Assembly (NCBI GenBank): GCA_031273835.1
Contig: JAISRD010000242.1
Span: 1 to 5,605 of the forward strand
Length of the DNA stretch: 5,605 bases
Direction of reading: 5' to 3'
DNA from: Treponema sp.
GTDB taxonomy: Bacteria > Spirochaetota > Spirochaetia > Treponematales > Breznakiellaceae
The notes under the pieces were generated by a model, which did no database searches, was not told where the DNA came from, and saw nothing but the letters and a program-made list of their open reading frames with translations. The translations under genes were made by a program, and so were the position numbers. Shown here one piece after another: positions 1-5,605 of this stretch (within the stretch, counting starts at the first letter, position 1; each line of letters starts with the position of its first letter).

Positions 1-461
1 GAATACTTTGGGTCCTGCCGGCCCTGATAATCACCCCGGAATCCAACGGGGACATCGGCTTCCCGCTTTTGGTGTACGCCTCTCCAAACGTACTTTTCCC
101 CCTGATGGGCTTCTTTTTGCTGGTCAAACTGGAGGAATACAGGTCCTTTGTTCCCTTATATATGGCGGGAAAAGCGGTCGCCATTACCGCAAACCTGGGC
201 TGGTTCTTCTTTTCCCTGGGGCGGATACGATCGGTCCTGGCCGAAGGCGGCCTTTGGACCGAAAACACCCTGGGCGCCTTATACACCCTGGGCTTTCTCC
301 TGATCCTCGCGGCCCTGGACGCGCTGTCTGTCCTGGGGGCATCCGCGTTTATCGCGTATGGTCCGGGAAAACCAAAAAACGGCGGCCTTTCGGTCAAGGG
401 GACGGGCCTGCCGGAAACTCACGATACAGTTCCCGGGGCTTATGCCGGGACGGAGGAATAG
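1..461 (+). CDS. Partial multi-spanning membrane protein, C-terminal part, function unknown
   Basis: The frame is open from the window edge (first full codon at base 3) to a TAG at 459-461, giving 152 residues with no start in the window, so the N-terminus lies upstream. Counting from that first codon, hydrophobic stretches suggest the end of one membrane helix (residues 1-11), then helices near 20-41, 52-72 and 93-118. The loops are short (PESNGD at 12-17; LEEYRS at 43-48; EGGLWTEN at 81-88). A soluble Gly/Pro-rich tail of about 34 residues follows and is probably cytoplasmic or periplasmic; I cannot tell which. I do not recognise the family and no catalytic motif is visible. Only one base separates its stop from the next start, so it is almost certainly co-transcribed with the ATPase gene. 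Its codon use (many CTG-GGC pairs) matches the neighbours. An internal TTG at 69 could be read as a start, but the open hydrophobic frame upstream makes a longer protein far more likely. Confidence 0.8.
   Translation, partial: ILWVLPALIITPESNGDIGFPLLVYASPNVLFPLMGFFLLVKLEEYRSFVPLYMAGKAVAITANLGWFFFSLGRIRSVLAEGGLWTENTLGALYTLGFLLILAALDALSVLGASAFIAYGPGKPKNGGLSVKGTGLPETHDTVPGAYAGTEE
452..456 (+). promoter_or_regulatory. Ribosome binding site for the ATPase gene
   Basis: GGAGG lies six bases before the ATG at 463, inside the last codons of the upstream membrane-protein gene. It decides the start: the same frame is open further upstream (a possible ATG at 358), but only the 463 start has a good site and places the protein start directly before the P-loop strand, as in MinD/FlhG proteins. 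Confidence 0.8.
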
Positions 462-462
462 G

Positions 463-1608
463 ATGCGGATTATACCGGTTGCAAGCGGAAAAGGCGGGGT
501 GGGCAAGTCCCTGGTAGCGGCGAATTTGGCCATTGCTTTTGCCCAGGCGGGACAGCGGGTAGTTCTGGCGGACCTGGACCTGGGGGCTTCAAACCTGCAT
601 CTGGTTCTGGGCTATCAGGCCCCCAAGACGGGGATAGGGAGCTTTCTGAACGATATACGCTCGGATTTCTCCAGGGTGATGATAAACACGGACATACGGG
701 GCCTCAGGTTCATTCCCGGAGACGGGGAGATCCCCGGCAGCGCGAACCTCAAGGCGTCCCAGCGGAACGCCCTGGTCAAACGGTTTCTGGCGCTGGAGGC
801 CGATACGGACATCCTCATCCTGGACCTGGGGGCCGGAACCCATCAGTCTATCCTGGACTTCTTCCTTCTTTCCGGGCAGGGGATCATCGTTACCGCCCCC
901 GCGGTAACCGCCACGCTGAACGCCTATGTTTTCCTGAAAAACACGGTTTTCCGCTTGATGTACACCCTGTTTCCCAAGGGAAGCGGGGCCTACACCTATC
1001 TGGAACAGGCCCGGAAGGACAGTTCCGGCAAAAACCGGCTCTACATTCCCCAGATGCTCAAGGAAATAGCCAAGATCGACCCGGAATCTTTCGATAAATT
1101 CCAAAAGAACGCGGCCCATTTCCACCCCCGGCTCATCATGAACCTGATAGACGACCCCAAGGACGCCGAGGTAGCCCATAAAATACGCCGGTCCTGCGAG
1201 GAATACCTGGATATTAAGCTTGAACATTTGGGGGTCATCTACCGGGATGTGCTGCAGGACACGGCCCTTGCCTCCCGGCTTCCCATCCTCCTCTACAAGC
1301 CCCAGTCCCTCCTGGCCCAGGCGATCTACCGTATCGCCGACAAGATACTTCAGTCCGAGGAGGAGGGCTTTGATCTGGGCGAGCGGGATATAGACGACAG
1401 CTTCCAGGAAGCGGCCATGGAGGCGGAGATCGATTTTGAAAACAAGGCCGAATATGTGACCGAATTGCTTCACACCGGGGCCATGACCCAGGGCGATCTC
1501 CTGGAAACGATCAAATCCCAGCAGCTTGAAATCTCCAAACTCCGAAAGGAAAGTAACTTTCTGAAATTCACCCTGTCAAAGGCTATGGCCCAGGGATTCA
1601 AACCGTAG
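463..1608 (+). CDS. MinD/ParA/FlhG-family P-loop ATPase
   Basis: This 381-residue protein belongs to the SIMIBI-class deviant Walker A ATPases (MinD, ParA, FlhG), which act as ATP-driven switches that position proteins at membranes or poles. The deviant Walker A is GKGGVGKS at residues 9-16, with signature Lys10 and catalytic Lys15. A switch I-like strand with Asp37 and Asp39 follows, then Asn44. Walker B is ILILDLGAGTH at 117-127 (Asp121). The VTAPAVTATLNAYVFLK strand at 143-159 looks more like FlhG than MinD. Residues from about 168 to 225 form an extra segment before RLIMNLIDD at 223-231, where the fold resumes. From about 299 to 340 the protein is acidic, and 344-374 look like a short amphipathic or coiled-coil helix. 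The DQAxxLR motif that FlhG proteins use to bind FlhF is absent from the N-terminus. Family membership is sure; the specific role is not. No flhF or other flagellar gene is visible, and lgt follows 9 bases downstream, so a second FlhG-like paralogue with an envelope or polarity role is a reasonable inference. Confidence 0.93.
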   Translation: MRIIPVASGKGGVGKSLVAANLAIAFAQAGQRVVLADLDLGASNLHLVLGYQAPKTGIGSFLNDIRSDFSRVMINTDIRGLRFIPGDGEIPGSANLKASQRNALVKRFLALEADTDILILDLGAGTHQSILDFFLLSGQGIIVTAPAVTATLNAYVFLKNTVFRLMYTLFPKGSGAYTYLEQARKDSSGKNRLYIPQMLKEIAKIDPESFDKFQKNAAHFHPRLIMNLIDDPKDAEVAHKIRRSCEEYLDIKLEHLGVIYRDVLQDTALASRLPILLYKPQSLLAQAIYRIADKILQSEEEGFDLGERDIDDSFQEAAMEAEIDFENKAEYVTELLHTGAMTQGDLLETIKSQQLEISKLRKESNFLKFTLSKAMAQGFKP

Positions 1609-1617
1609 GAAGGCATC

Positions 1618-2667
1618 ATGTTATTATCAATACAATATCCGTCCTGGCTTCATCCGGAGATCATACCCGGTCTGCCGGTCCGCTGGTACGGCCTCATGTA
1701 CATCGTCGCCTTCGGCATCGCCTTCCTGCTCTACCGGAGGCAGGTGCGGGAGCGGAATTTTCCCATGACCGAGGACCAGCTTTCGGGGCTTTTTGTCGCG
1801 GGAATCGCGGGGCTCCTCCTTGGGGCGCGGATCTTCTCCGTCCTGGTGTACGAAGCAAGCGAAACCTATTTACTACAACCCTGGCTCATCTTCTGGCCTT
1901 TCAGGAACGGCCAATTCACCGGCCTCGCCGGAATGAGTTACCACGGCGGGGTCATAGGCGGCGCCATAGGTTTCATAATCTATTCACGGCTGAAAAAGTT
2001 CGACGCCCGGGAAATCGGGGATATGTTCGCCGCAAGCATCCCCCTGGGCTATACCTTCGGCCGGCTGGGTAACTTTGCCAACGCGGAGCTTTACGGCCGG
2101 GTTACCTCCGGCCCCCTGGGGATGATCTTCCCCAACGCCCAGCGGTTTTCAACCGCCGAACCCTGGGTCCGGGAAATCGCCGAAAAGACCGGCGTGGACA
2201 TAGCGGGCCTTAGTATGGTGAATCTACCCCGCCACCCTTCCCAACTCTACGAGGCCCTCTTTGAGGGAGTGGTACTCTGGCTTGTCATCTGGCTCCTGCG
2301 AAACAAAAAGCCCTTCAAGGGTTTTCTGACCGGGCTTTACGTCATGGGATACGGGTTCATCCGCTTCATCCTGGAGTACTTTCGGGAACCCGACGCGGAC
2401 CTTGGCTACCGTATAGAACTGGTGAAAAACGGAATCCCCCCGGCCCTGTTTTCCTCGCTTTTCAATTTCACCACCGGCCAGATACTGAATTTCATCATGA
2501 TAGCGGGAGGCGGAATCTGGCTCCTCATCATATCCCGGTTTCCCGACCGTGAGCCGGTGTTCCGCTACCCGGATAAAGGGGCGCCGCCCGTTCATGACGC
2601 CGTTTGGGAAGAAAAGCGGGAGGCCAACCGGAAAAACCGCCGGAAACTACGGAAAAAACTGAGGTAA
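1618..2667 (+). CDS. lgt: Prolipoprotein diacylglyceryl transferase
   Basis: Lgt is an integral inner-membrane enzyme that moves diacylglycerol from phosphatidylglycerol to the lipobox Cys of prolipoproteins, the first step of lipoprotein maturation. The 349-residue product has the family landmarks in order: RWYGLMY at 22-28; MSYHGG at 106-111, with the conserved His109; the Lgt signature GRLGNFANAELYG at 148-160 (Arg149, Asn152, Glu157, Gly160); RHPSQLYE at 205-212; and GFIRFILEYFREPD at 246-259, with Arg249 and Glu253 matching E. coli Arg239 and Glu243. Hydrophobic helices fit the seven-span fold. All key residues I can name are present, so it should be active. It is longer than E. coli Lgt (291 residues): the extra length is in a loop at about 260-283 and a very basic C-terminal tail (about 330-349, rich in Lys and Arg), probably cytoplasmic. 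AGGAAGG overlapping the previous stop serves as its ribosome binding site, four bases before the ATG. Spirochaetes are rich in lipoproteins, which fits. Confidence 0.97.
   Translation: MLLSIQYPSWLHPEIIPGLPVRWYGLMYIVAFGIAFLLYRRQVRERNFPMTEDQLSGLFVAGIAGLLLGARIFSVLVYEASETYLLQPWLIFWPFRNGQFTGLAGMSYHGGVIGGAIGFIIYSRLKKFDAREIGDMFAASIPLGYTFGRLGNFANAELYGRVTSGPLGMIFPNAQRFSTAEPWVREIAEKTGVDIAGLSMVNLPRHPSQLYEALFEGVVLWLVIWLLRNKKPFKGFLTGLYVMGYGFIRFILEYFREPDADLGYRIELVKNGIPPALFSSLFNFTTGQILNFIMIAGGGIWLLIISRFPDREPVFRYPDKGAPPVHDAVWEEKREANRKNRRKLRKKLR
2661..2664 (+). promoter_or_regulatory. Ribosome binding site for thrC
   Basis: GAGG sits five bases before the ATG at 2670, within the final codons of lgt. It supports 2670 over an in-frame ATG at 2604 that would add 22 residues. 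Threonine synthases normally begin with a sequence like MRYYSTR, which is exactly what follows 2670. Confidence 0.7.
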
Positions 2668-2669
2668 TC

Positions 2670-4088
2670 ATGCGCTACTACAGTACCCGGAACCGGACAG
2701 ATCCGGTCAGCTTCGCAACCGCGGCCCTCACCGGTCTTGCTCCGGACGGCGGCCTCTTTGTGCCCGAAGCGATTCCCCAATTCCCCCAGGCGGTCCGTTC
2801 TTCCCTGGGGACCATGGATTTTCACGACATCGCCTTTGAGACTATCAGGCCCTATGTGCACCCCGAAATCCCCGATACGGTTCTGGGGGACATGGTTCTT
2901 TCGGCCTACCCCTTCACCGCCCCTCTGATCGAAGCCGGGGACCGGCTGGTGCTGGAACTTTTCCATGGCCCCACCGCGGCGTTCAAAGACTTCGGCGCCC
3001 GCTTCATGGCCCGGGCCTTCTCCTACCTCCGCCGCAACGAGGAACAGCCCCTGCACATCCTGGTAGCCACCTCCGGGGACACGGGCGGCGCGGTTGCCGA
3101 CGGCTTCTTCGGCATAGAGGGCATATCCGTGACGGTCCTCTACCCCAAAGGCCGGGTATCCCCCCTCCAGGAACGGCAGATCGCCGGTCTCGGCGGGAAC
3201 ATCTCCGCCCTGGCCGTGGAGGGGAGCTTCGACGACTGCCAGGCCCTGGTAAAAGCCGCGTTTGCCGACGCCGATCTCAGGAAGCATCTGGCCCTCTCGT
3301 CGGCCAACTCCATCAACGTATCCCGGCTCATCCCCCAGGCGGTGTACTACGCCGCCGCCTCGGGACGGGCCCTGGCCGGCCGCGTTGATCCCGACGGGGA
3401 CGCGACCCCCCGCGACCAGGCCAAGTCCGGCGGCAACAGCAGGGAAGACGGCGCGTCAGGCGGCCTGCCGTGGAAAGGCGTCCCCCTCACGGTCTGCGTC
3501 CCCAGCGGCAACTTCGGGAACCTGACCGCCGGCCTCTACGCCATGGGCATGGGCGCCCCGATTCGCCGGTTTATCGCGGCCACCAACATCAACAAGACCG
3601 TGCCGGACTACCTCGCCACCGGGGATTACCGGGTCCGCCCGTCCCAGGCGACCATCTCCAACGCCATGGACGTGGGCGCCCCCAGCAACTTCGAGCGTAT
3701 GGCCGCCCACTGGTCCTATGAGGAACTCAGGCGTATGATACAGGGTATCCCGGTTACGGACGATGAAACCCGCTCAACCATTGCCGCTGTCCACGAGCGT
3801 TACGGCTACTACCTGGACCCTCACGGCGCGGTGGGCTGGAAAGCGATAGACAAGGCCGCCGGCCCCGCTAACGGCCCTATCGGAGGCGCGCCGATAGATG
3901 GGCCTGTGGCGGTTCTGGCCACCGCGCATCCGGCCAAATTCGCCGAAACCGTGGAACCCCTCACCGGACCGCCGCCTGTCCCCGCTTCCCTCAAAAAGGC
4001 GATGGAACGGGAACCCAATGCCCGGACCATACCGGCGGATATATCCGCCCTCAAGGAGGCTTTGATCTCCTTAAAGGATCCCCTATGA
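2670..4088 (+). CDS. thrC: Threonine synthase
   Basis: ThrC is a cytoplasmic PLP enzyme that turns O-phosphohomoserine into threonine and phosphate, the last step of threonine synthesis. The 472-residue product starts MRYYSTR, then has DGGLFVPE at 26-33, the PLP-lysine motif ELFHGPTAAFKDFGARF at 96-112 (Lys106), ATSGDTGGA at 133-141, SANSINVSRLIPQ at 211-223, the phosphate-binding PSGNFGNLTAG at 278-288, SNAMDVGAPSN at 330-340 and TAHPAKF at 418-424. This places it in the E. coli-type (longer) subfamily. It is about 44 residues longer than E. coli ThrC (428). By eye the excess lies mainly in two Gly/Pro/Asp-rich loops, at about 236-270 and 396-411, away from the named active-site motifs, so activity should be kept. 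It starts two bases after lgt and overlaps the next gene by four bases (ATGA). No thrA, thrB or leader attenuator is visible, so it is probably expressed as part of the long operon rather than under its own threonine control. Base composition is very G+C-rich in the middle of the gene. Confidence 0.97.
   Translation: MRYYSTRNRTDPVSFATAALTGLAPDGGLFVPEAIPQFPQAVRSSLGTMDFHDIAFETIRPYVHPEIPDTVLGDMVLSAYPFTAPLIEAGDRLVLELFHGPTAAFKDFGARFMARAFSYLRRNEEQPLHILVATSGDTGGAVADGFFGIEGISVTVLYPKGRVSPLQERQIAGLGGNISALAVEGSFDDCQALVKAAFADADLRKHLALSSANSINVSRLIPQAVYYAAASGRALAGRVDPDGDATPRDQAKSGGNSREDGASGGLPWKGVPLTVCVPSGNFGNLTAGLYAMGMGAPIRRFIAATNINKTVPDYLATGDYRVRPSQATISNAMDVGAPSNFERMAAHWSYEELRRMIQGIPVTDDETRSTIAAVHERYGYYLDPHGAVGWKAIDKAAGPANGPIGGAPIDGPVAVLATAHPAKFAETVEPLTGPPPVPASLKKAMEREPNARTIPADISALKEALISLKDPL
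3873..3904 (+). repeat. Imperfect inverted repeat inside the second extra loop of thrC
   Basis: CTATCGG at 3877-3883 pairs with CCGATAG at 3891-3897 around a seven-base loop. Outer GGCC (3873-3876) can also pair with GGCC (3901-3904), leaving a bulge of four bases on one side. The structure lies wholly in frame within codons for the extra NGPIGGAPIDGP segment of threonine synthase (residues 401-412). It could form an mRNA hairpin or be the trace of a small palindromic insertion; it may also be chance in G+C-rich coding DNA. Confidence 0.5.
4034..4049. repeat. Perfect 16-base palindrome near the 3' end of thrC
   Basis: GGCGGATATATCCGCC reads the same on both strands. It encodes residues ADISA and their flanks near the thrC C-terminus, and ends 35 bases before the ychJ start. 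It could be an operator-like site for a dimeric regulator or simply a coding coincidence; nothing else here indicates a promoter. Confidence 0.45.
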
Positions 4089-4579
4089 AAACCTGTCCCT
4101 GCGGCTCAGGCCGCGCCTACGCCGAATGCTGCGAACCCTATATCAAAGGCGCTAGGTTGCCCCCCACCGCGGAAGCCCTGATGCGCAGCCGGTATTCCGC
4201 CTATGCGGAACACGCCATTGACTACATCATCGGGACCTGCGTCCGCCGGGAGGGGGAACAGGCGGTAGATGTCAAGCAGACCAAAGACTGGAGCGAACAA
4301 TCCACCTGGCTCGGCCTCAAGATACTCTCAACCGACAAAGGGGGAACCGGCGACACCCAAGGGACGGTGGAGTTTGAGGCGGCATACGAGCGGAACGGCC
4401 TTAAGGACCTGCACCGTGAAAAGGCGCGGTTCAAAAAAGAGAACGGGCAATGGCTTTACGAAGACGGGGAAGTAGCGCCGGTTACCATTGTCCGCTCAAG
4501 CCCCAAGGTCGGCCGGAATGACCCCTGCCCCTGCGGCAGCGGAAAAAAATACAAACACTGCTGCGGAAAGGCAGGATGA
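4085..4579 (+). CDS. ychJ: YchJ-family protein with two SEC-C zinc-binding motifs
   Basis: The 164-residue product matches the YchJ/UPF0225 layout end to end. An N-terminal SEC-C motif (TCPCGSGRAYAECC at 3-16; Cys4, Cys6, Cys15, Cys16) leads into LMRSRYSAY at 32-40, a family hallmark. A central NTF2-like domain follows (WLGLKIL at 75-81; FKKENGQWLYEDGE at 116-129), then a second SEC-C motif (NDPCPCGSGKKYKHCC at 145-160; Cys148, Cys150, Cys159, Cys160). All eight metal-ligand Cys are present. SEC-C motifs bind zinc and, in SecA, mediate contact with SecB and ribosomes; the function of YchJ proteins is not established. Length is close to E. coli YchJ (about 150). The start overlaps the thrC stop as ATGA, and AAGGA at 4074-4078 sits six bases upstream, so translation is probably coupled to thrC. 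There is no clear biochemical link to threonine synthesis; the pairing may only reflect operon packing. Confidence 0.93.
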   Translation: MKTCPCGSGRAYAECCEPYIKGARLPPTAEALMRSRYSAYAEHAIDYIIGTCVRREGEQAVDVKQTKDWSEQSTWLGLKILSTDKGGTGDTQGTVEFEAAYERNGLKDLHREKARFKKENGQWLYEDGEVAPVTIVRSSPKVGRNDPCPCGSGKKYKHCCGKAG

Positions 4580-4585
4580 AAGCGG

Positions 4586-4590
4586 GGAGG
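4586..4590 (+). promoter_or_regulatory. Ribosome binding site for the oxidoreductase gene
   Basis: GGAGG, five bases before the ATG at 4596, fixes the start of the last gene. An ATG at 4576 overlapping the ychJ stop is in another frame and meets a stop after seven codons, so it is not the start. Confidence 0.75.
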
Positions 4591-4595
4591 CCGGG

Positions 4596-5605
4596 ATGAA
4601 CTCGAAATTGAAAATGGCTATTGTGGGCGCGGGCATCTGGGGAGAAAATCACGCGAAGATCTACCAGGCCCACCCTTTCTGTGAAGTAACCGCCATTTGC
4701 GATCAAAAAAAGGAAAAGGCCCGGGCGATGGCGGACCGGATGGGCATTCCCCAATGTTACGATGACTATGAGGAGATGTTCAAACGGAGCGGCTGCGACG
4801 CGGCCGCCATTGTCACCCCCGACTTTGCCCATGCGGCCATCGCCATCAAGGCGGCGGAATACGGGAAGCATATACTGGTGGAAAAGCCCCTTGCGACAAC
4901 CAGGGAAGATGTGTTCGCCATGGTGGAAGCCTTTGAAAAATACAAGGTCCGGGTCATGGTCGATCTCCACAACCGCTGGAGCCCCGCCTTTAACGTAGCC
5001 CATCAAAGTCTGGAGAAGGGAGAGCTGGGAACCCCCTACAGCGGCTATATGCGCCTGAACGATACAAAGTGGGTCGCCACAGATATGCTGCCCTGGGCGT
5101 CCTCCTCCTCAATCCTCTGGTTTCTGGGGAGCCACAGCCTTGATACCCTGCGCTGGTTTTTTAACGATGAGGTAAAGCGGGTGTATTCGGTGAGCCGGGA
5201 AGGGATACTCAAAGACCTTGGGGTAGACACGGTGGACGCCTACCTTACCACCCTGGAATTCAGCAAGGGAGGTATAGCCCAGATGGAAAACGGCTGGATC
5301 ACGCCCAACGCGAACCCCTGCGTGAACGACATCAAGTTCAATATTCTGGGAGACAAGGGGATGATCAGCCTTGATGTGAGCAACCACAATCTGATTCAAA
5401 AGTACACCGACCACAAAGTTACGGTCCCCGACATTGTGGTGCAGCATTCGGTCTTCGGGTATCCCAAAGGATTCGCCTTTGAAAGCATCCGTTCCTTTGT
5501 GGACTGCATTCTGAGCGGCGAAGCCTTTCATGTTTCCGTCACGGACGCGGCAAATACCAGTTTGGCCATCCTCGCGATAATGGAATCCGCCAAAACCAGG
5601 ACGCC
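4596..5605 (+). CDS. Gfo/Idh/MocA-family NAD(P)-dependent oxidoreductase, 3' end cut off
   Basis: The frame stays open from the ATG at 4596 to the window edge, giving 336 residues; family members are usually about 330-390, so little is missing. The N-terminal Rossmann domain shows MAIVGAGIWGENHAKIY at 7-23 (glycines 11, 13, 16), an acidic strand end at ICDQ (34-37; Asp36, which favours NAD over NADP), AAIVTPDFAHAAIAIKA at 70-86 and the family hallmark VEKPLATT at 95-102 (Lys97). The C-terminal domain includes LGSHSLDTLRWFF at 177-189, with the usual His180 and Asp183, and ILGDKGMISLD at 250-260. These enzymes oxidise or reduce sugars, polyols, inositols or related carbonyls; the substrate cannot be read from sequence. 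Most relatives have Asp four residues before the active-site His; here Phe176 occupies that place, so the chemistry may differ. It follows ychJ by 16 bases with a good ribosome binding site, so it is probably in the same operon. It is less G+C-rich than thrC by eye. Confidence 0.93.
   Translation, partial: MNSKLKMAIVGAGIWGENHAKIYQAHPFCEVTAICDQKKEKARAMADRMGIPQCYDDYEEMFKRSGCDAAAIVTPDFAHAAIAIKAAEYGKHILVEKPLATTREDVFAMVEAFEKYKVRVMVDLHNRWSPAFNVAHQSLEKGELGTPYSGYMRLNDTKWVATDMLPWASSSSILWFLGSHSLDTLRWFFNDEVKRVYSVSREGILKDLGVDTVDAYLTTLEFSKGGIAQMENGWITPNANPCVNDIKFNILGDKGMISLDVSNHNLIQKYTDHKVTVPDIVVQHSVFGYPKGFAFESIRSFVDCILSGEAFHVSVTDAANTSLAILAIMESAKTRT

Noticed and set aside
431..450. A short hairpin (TCCCGG / CCGGGA, eight-base loop) just before the ATPase ribosome binding site
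   Set aside because: A six-base G+C stem is common by chance in DNA of this composition, it lies inside coding sequence, and there is no T run to make it a terminator.
8..517. A 169-codon + strand open frame overlapping the first membrane-protein gene and the ATPase start
   Set aside because: It runs in a different frame through DNA that clearly encodes membrane helices and then the P-loop; its product is Gly/Arg/Pro-rich with no family resemblance, typical of an off-frame reading of G+C-rich genes.
589..1473. A 294-codon antisense open frame opposite the ATPase gene
   Set aside because: It lies wholly inside a confidently assigned gene, its product has no recognisable domain, and long antisense frames are expected where third codon positions are mostly G or C.
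2604..2669. An upstream in-frame start that would extend threonine synthase by 22 residues
   Set aside because: It would overlap the lgt coding end by over 60 bases and add a Lys/Glu/Pro-rich leader unlike the family; the MRYYSTR start at 2670 has its own ribosome binding site.
2592..3287. A 231-codon antisense open frame opposite the lgt end and the thrC start
   Set aside because: It mirrors conserved thrC sequence including the PLP-lysine region, has no plausible domain and no clear ribosome binding site; a composition shadow.
4482..5006. A 174-codon antisense open frame opposite the ychJ end and the oxidoreductase start
   Set aside because: The + strand carries an intact SEC-C motif and a Rossmann domain over the same bases, and the antisense product shows no family features.

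Overview
The window looks like chromosomal DNA from a G+C-rich spirochaete, most likely a treponeme or close relative. This rests on remembered family resemblance: an FlhG/MinD-like ATPase with a long C-terminal extension sits next to an lgt of spirochaete-like layout. No database search was possible, so the organism call is tentative (about 0.5).

All six genes lie on the + strand and are packed end to end: (1) the C-terminal part of a multi-spanning membrane protein (1-461, cut by the window start); (2) a MinD/ParA/FlhG-type P-loop ATPase (463-1608); (3) lgt, prolipoprotein diacylglyceryl transferase (1618-2667); (4) thrC, threonine synthase (2670-4088); (5) a YchJ-family protein with a SEC-C zinc motif at each end (4085-4579); (6) a Gfo/Idh/MocA-family NAD(P)-dependent oxidoreductase (4596 to the window end, cut just before its stop). 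Gaps between genes are 1, 9, 2, -4 and 16 bases. I see no internal promoter or terminator, so the whole window is probably part of one transcription unit, with thrC and ychJ coupled through an ATGA stop/start overlap. No stretch over 300 bases lacks a gene, and I see no RNA genes, mobile elements or CRISPR.

Functionally the window is mixed. The first three genes point to the cell envelope: a membrane protein, a positioning-type ATPase and the first enzyme of lipoprotein maturation. thrC makes threonine. The YchJ-like protein has no settled function. The last gene is a sugar or polyol dehydrogenase-like enzyme of unknown substrate. Most of this is housekeeping and I did not find a clear new system. 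The points worth a second look are an ATPase of FlhG type away from any visible flagellar gene, two extra Gly/Pro/Asp-rich loops in threonine synthase (one containing a strong inverted repeat), a perfect 16-base palindrome just ahead of the ychJ start, and an apparent loss of the usual catalytic-site Asp in the oxidoreductase.
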